Source: Candidatus Fermentithermobacillaceae bacterium
GTDB taxonomy: Bacteria; Bacillota; Sulfobacillia; Fermentithermobacillales; Fermentithermobacillaceae
NCBI GenBank assembly: GCA_012842685.1
Contig: DUSI01000036.1
Coordinates: 1-64,000, forward strand
DNA: 64,000 bases
Direction of reading: 5' to 3'
Part shown: in pieces, positions 61,266 through 64,000 of the stretch
Layout: the number at the start of each line of letters is the position of its first letter
Position numbering within the stretch: position 1 is the stretch's first letter
Program-made: the position numbers and the translations under genes
Notes under the pieces: model-generated
Database searches by the model: none
What the model saw: only the letters and a program-made list of their open reading frames with translations
Told to the model about the DNA's origin: nothing

Positions 61266-62927
61266 CTATTTGAGCATGGGCATCTTGAGTCCGTGCTTCT
61301 TCGCGGTTTCCACGGCCTTTTCGTAACCTGCGTCTGCGTGGCGGACCACACCGATGCCCGGATCGGTGTTCAGAACCCGTTCAAGACGCCAGGCCGCGTC
61401 GTCGGTCCCGTCGGCCACCACTACCATACCGGCGTGGATCGAAAGCCCAATTCCGACTCCGCCGCCGTGGTGGACAGAAACCCAACTGGCGCCCGAGACG
61501 GCATTGAGGAGCGCGTTCAGCACCGGCCAGTCGGCTATGGCGTCGGAGCCGTCTTTCATCCCTTCGGTCTCCCGGTAGGGCGATGCCACCGAACCAGTAT
61601 CCAAGTGGTCGCGACCTATCACGATTGGCGCCTTCAAGATACCGCGCCTCACCATCTCGTTGATCTTGAGCCCAAATTTCCGGCGCTCGCCGTACCCCAG
61701 CCAGCAGACGCGGGACGGGAGGCCCTGCCACTTAACGTGCTTCTCGGCCTTGGTTATCCACCGGGCGAGGGACTTGTTTTCCGGGAAGAGCTCCAGGACA
61801 ACCTCGTCGGTCTTGAGGATGTCTTCGGGGTCACCAGATAGGGCGGCCCACCTGAACGGTCCCCTGCCTTCGCAGAACAGCGGCCGTATGTACGCCGGCA
61901 CGAACCCCGGATAGGAGAAGGCTTCGTCAAATCCGGCGGCCTTCGCCTGTCCCCGCAGGTTGTTTCCATAGTCAAACACAACCGCGCCTCTCTTTTTCAT
62001 CTCGACCATGGCCTGGCAGTGTCTCTTCATGGATTCCATGGAGAGCCCCACGTACTTGGCCGGGTCCTTCTTTCTGAGCTCGAGTGCCTCTTGGTAGGAC
62101 ATCCCTCCGGGGACGTACCCGTCGAGGGGGTCGTGGGCAGAGGTCTGGTCAGTGACCACGTCCGGTATGACGCCCATCTCCAGGAGGCGCGGGTGGGTTT
62201 CGCTGGCGTTGCCGCAGACCGCTATCGAGAGAGGCCTGCCTTCCTCGAGCGCAGCCCGGGCCATAGCCACGGCTTCCTCCAGAGAGCCGGCCTTGCAGTC
62301 AACGTAGCCCGTCTGGAGGCGCCTTTCTATCCTGTCGGGGTCGACTTCCACGAAGATGCCGACGCCCTCGTTCATGGTCACCGCCAGGGGTTGGGCTCCG
62401 CCCATGCCGCCGAGTCCCGCAGACAGGACGAGTTTTCCTTTTAGGCTCCCACCGAACTCTATATTGGCGAGGGACGCCAAGGTTTCGTACGTCCCCTGCA
62501 AGATGCCCTGGGTCCCTATGTAAATCCAGCTGCCTGCGGTCATCTGTCCGAACATGGTGAGGCCCTTTTCTTCGAGTTCCCAGAAGTTCTCCCAAGTGGC
62601 CCACTTGGGGACCAGCATGGCGTTGGAGATGAGGACCCTGGGAGCCAGGCGGTGGGTCGGAAAGACGGCCACGGGCTTACCCGACTGCACGAGGAGGGTC
62701 TCTTCGTCCCCCAAGTTCCTCAGGGTTTCGACTATCGCGTCGAAGCACTCCCAGTTCCTCGCGGCCTTGCCCGTCCCTCCGTAGACGATTAGCTCTTCCG
62801 GCTTTTCCGCGACCTCAAGGTTGTTCATGAGCATCCTCAGGGCGGCTTCCTGCTGCCATCCCTTGCACGAGATCTCTGTGCCTCTCGGGGCCTTGATTTC
62901 TCTTCTCATCACAGGCGGATACCTCAC
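61266..62927 (-). CDS. hutU: Urocanate hydratase
   Basis: Converts urocanate to imidazolone propionate in histidine breakdown, using tightly bound NAD+. The NAD-binding motif is [13 protein letters not shown], the catalytic cysteine lies in [19 protein letters not shown], and the family blocks [11 protein letters not shown] and [18 protein letters not shown] are intact. Length 553 is standard. The start is GTG with AGGAAAA upstream. Other hut genes (hutH, hutI) are absent from the window. The HAD phosphatase gene ends 11 bases upstream. Confidence 0.96.
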   Translation of the reverse strand: MRYPPVMRREIKAPRGTEISCKGWQQEAALRMLMNNLEVAEKPEELIVYGGTGKAARNWECFDAIVETLRNLGDEETLLVQSGKPVAVFPTHRLAPRVLISNAMLVPKWATWENFWELEEKGLTMFGQMTAGSWIYIGTQGILQGTYETLASLANIEFGGSLKGKLVLSAGLGGMGGAQPLAVTMNEGVGIFVEVDPDRIERRLQTGYVDCKAGSLEEAVAMARAALEEGRPLSIAVCGNASETHPRLLEMGVIPDVVTDQTSAHDPLDGYVPGGMSYQEALELRKKDPAKYVGLSMESMKRHCQAMVEMKKRGAVVFDYGNNLRGQAKAAGFDEAFSYPGFVPAYIRPLFCEGRGPFRWAALSGDPEDILKTDEVVLELFPENKSLARWITKAEKHVKWQGLPSRVCWLGYGERRKFGLKINEMVRRGILKAPIVIGRDHLDTGSVASPYRETEGMKDGSDAIADWPVLNALLNAVSGASWVSVHHGGGVGIGLSIHAGMVVVADGTDDAAWRLERVLNTDPGIGVVRHADAGYEKAVETAKKHGLKMPMLK

Positions 62928-62937
62928 TTTTCCTGAT

Positions 62938-63747
62938 CTAACCCAGGAGAGAATTCTTTATGGCTTCGAGAACTCCTTTGGCGTAGGGGGCTTTAGAAAT
63001 GTAGCCCGCCACCTCTCTCACTTCGTCGCAGGCGTTGCCCACGCAGGCGCTCACGCCGGCCCACTCTAGCATATCGACGTCGTTGAGCCCGTCTCCCACC
63101 GCCAAGACCCTCTCAGCATCCAAGCCGTAGTATTGGGCCAAAAACTCCAGGGCTTTCGCCTTGGAGACCCCCTTTGCCTGGAACTCGATGAGGTGGGGAA
63201 GGCTCCTTATGACCGTGAGATCAAGGCTCCAGCGGACTCGGAAGTCCTCAAGGAGGGCCGCGGCCTTGTCTGCATCGGTCCTCACCACGATCTGGGTGGG
63301 GGCTATCTCCATCTCTTCCAGCGAAGGCACCAGCTTAATGTCGTATGAGATGTTCTCTGCATAGGCGGCGGTCTCATCCCCCTCCCATTCTGTGAGCATG
63401 TCCTTGCCAGCCACTACATAGAACGGGAGCCCCCGCGCCCGGAGATCCCTGAAGACACCCTTTGCCAGATCCGGCTCTATCGTCCGCTCGTAGATGGGTT
63501 CTTCTCCCAGGGCCGCGACAAGGGCGCCGCCGTTAGTGATGACCGGGCCGGAAATGCCCAGGAGCCTCACATACTTCACGACCGCGCCGAACACCCTCCC
63601 TGTCGCTATGGTGAAGTGAAGGCCTCTTTCCCTGCAGAGCTTCGCCACTTCCAGGGCTTCATCCAGACCTTCGTCTCCGGGGCCAAGGAGGGTGCCATCC
63701 AGATCGCATGCAACCATCGCTACCGGTAAGGTCTTGTCAGTCTCCAT
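62938..63747 (-). CDS. Cof-type HAD-IIB phosphatase
   Basis: Haloacid dehalogenase superfamily phosphatase. Motif I is ACDLDGTLL (nucleophile Asp), motif II is TNGG preceded by GPVI, motif III Lys is in [11 protein letters not shown] and motif IV is [12 protein letters not shown]. The C2b cap lies between. Such enzymes act on sugar phosphates, flavin mononucleotide or other small phosphoesters; the substrate cannot be read. 269 residues. GGGAAGGG precedes the ATG. Co-directional with hutU, 11 bases apart. Confidence 0.92.
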   Translation of the reverse strand: METDKTLPVAMVACDLDGTLLGPGDEGLDEALEVAKLCRERGLHFTIATGRVFGAVVKYVRLLGISGPVITNGGALVAALGEEPIYERTIEPDLAKGVFRDLRARGLPFYVVAGKDMLTEWEGDETAAYAENISYDIKLVPSLEEMEIAPTQIVVRTDADKAAALLEDFRVRWSLDLTVIRSLPHLIEFQAKGVSKAKALEFLAQYYGLDAERVLAVGDGLNDVDMLEWAGVSACVGNACDEVREVAGYISKAPYAKGVLEAIKNSLLG

Positions 63748-63757
63748 GTTCCCTTCC

Positions 63758-64000
63758 CTATCTCAAGTTGAGGATCTTGGGCCCTAACCGCTCCACCTGT
63801 TCTACGAGTTTGAGCGCCATATCTGCCACTCGGGCCGCGGTTTGGGAGCATTCCGCTCCTTCTCCCCTACCCGCTTCGCACACACACCATATCGTATCTC
63901 CGCGGACTACGAAGGTACCGGGCCATTTCCCCGAAGCGTTACGCTCTTCGATATACGCAATGACCCTGTCGGGGAATTGCTCGCCGGGATATGACCGCAG
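63758..64000 (-). CDS. C-terminal part of a gene cut by the window edge
   Basis: On the minus strand an open frame enters from the right edge and ends at 63758, giving the last 80 residues. It reads sensibly (AYIEERNASGKWPGTFVVRG, then TIWCVCEAGRGEGAEC) and closes with a helix (VADMALKLVEQVERLG). Several Cys are present. It ends 10 bases before the HAD phosphatase start, so both belong to one operon. The family is not recognised and the N-terminus lies outside the window. Confidence 0.65.
   Translation of the reverse strand: MRSYPGEQFPDRVIAYIEERNASGKWPGTFVVRGDTIWCVCEAGRGEGAECSQTAARVADMALKLVEQVERLGPKILNLR

Overview
The window comes from an endospore-forming, flagellated Bacillota (Firmicutes) lineage of moderately high GC content. 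Sporulation-lineage genes (spoVK, spoVS, a DacF-type carboxypeptidase), a Bacillus-like gene order, frequent GTG and TTG starts with strong GGAGG-type ribosome binding sites, and heavy AGG (Arg) and ATA (Ile) codon use all fit; the codon use also suggests a thermophilic or thermotolerant relative, which is inference. No rRNA, tRNA, CRISPR array, insertion sequence or prophage was seen.

Layout. 1-3.9 kb: an AmiCDEF-type oligopeptide ABC transporter operon. 3.9-7.1 kb: small envelope and hypothetical genes, including an NlpC/P60 lipoprotein and a two-LysM protein with a His-rich linker. 7.3-19.1 kb: lexA, then on the minus strand miaB-mutS-mutL-miaA-hfq-YHS protein-spoVK-hflX-ynbB, close to the Bacillus subtilis order. 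19.2-24.8 kb: a complete dipeptide/oligopeptide transporter (dppABCDF). 25.2-28.6 kb: flagellin followed by a glycosyltransferase/TPR protein, probably for flagellin glycosylation. 28.8-32.1 kb: a tRNA thiolation group (cysteine desulfurase, ThiI, TtcA). 32.8-34.9 kb: a fused ADP-forming acyl-CoA synthetase behind a palindromic operator. 35.1-46.7 kb: a minus-strand series read as FtsH N-domain-like protein, short FtsH, CinA, ThpR, RecA, RecX, RNase Y, hypothetical, YmdB, SpoVS, PHP phosphoesterase, PmbA/TldE. 46.9-49.3 kb: RimO and an amidase. 49.5-54 kb (plus strand): the MrfA-MrfB repair pair and a degenerate polysaccharide deacetylase. 54-64 kb (minus): DacF, RodZ-like protein, AsnRS, UPF0182 membrane protein, a small membrane protein, urocanate hydratase, a Cof-type HAD phosphatase and a gene cut by the right edge.

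The window is mainly core genome: DNA repair and SOS (LexA, RecA, RecX, MutSL, MrfAB), tRNA and ribosome modification (MiaA, MiaB, ThiI, TtcA, RimO), RNA turnover (Hfq, RNase Y, YmdB, ThpR), peptide uptake and cell wall or spore functions. The observations most worth following are a terminator-like hairpin directly in front of the RNase Y start, an apparently split FtsH, a flagellin leader that looks like a CsrA target, the flagellin-linked glycosyltransferase, a perfect palindrome inside the promoter of the acyl-CoA synthetase, and a run of intercistronic stem-loops placed just upstream of ribosome binding sites. I did not find a clearly new multi-gene system; the split FtsH and the hypothetical protein between rny and ymdB are the nearest candidates.
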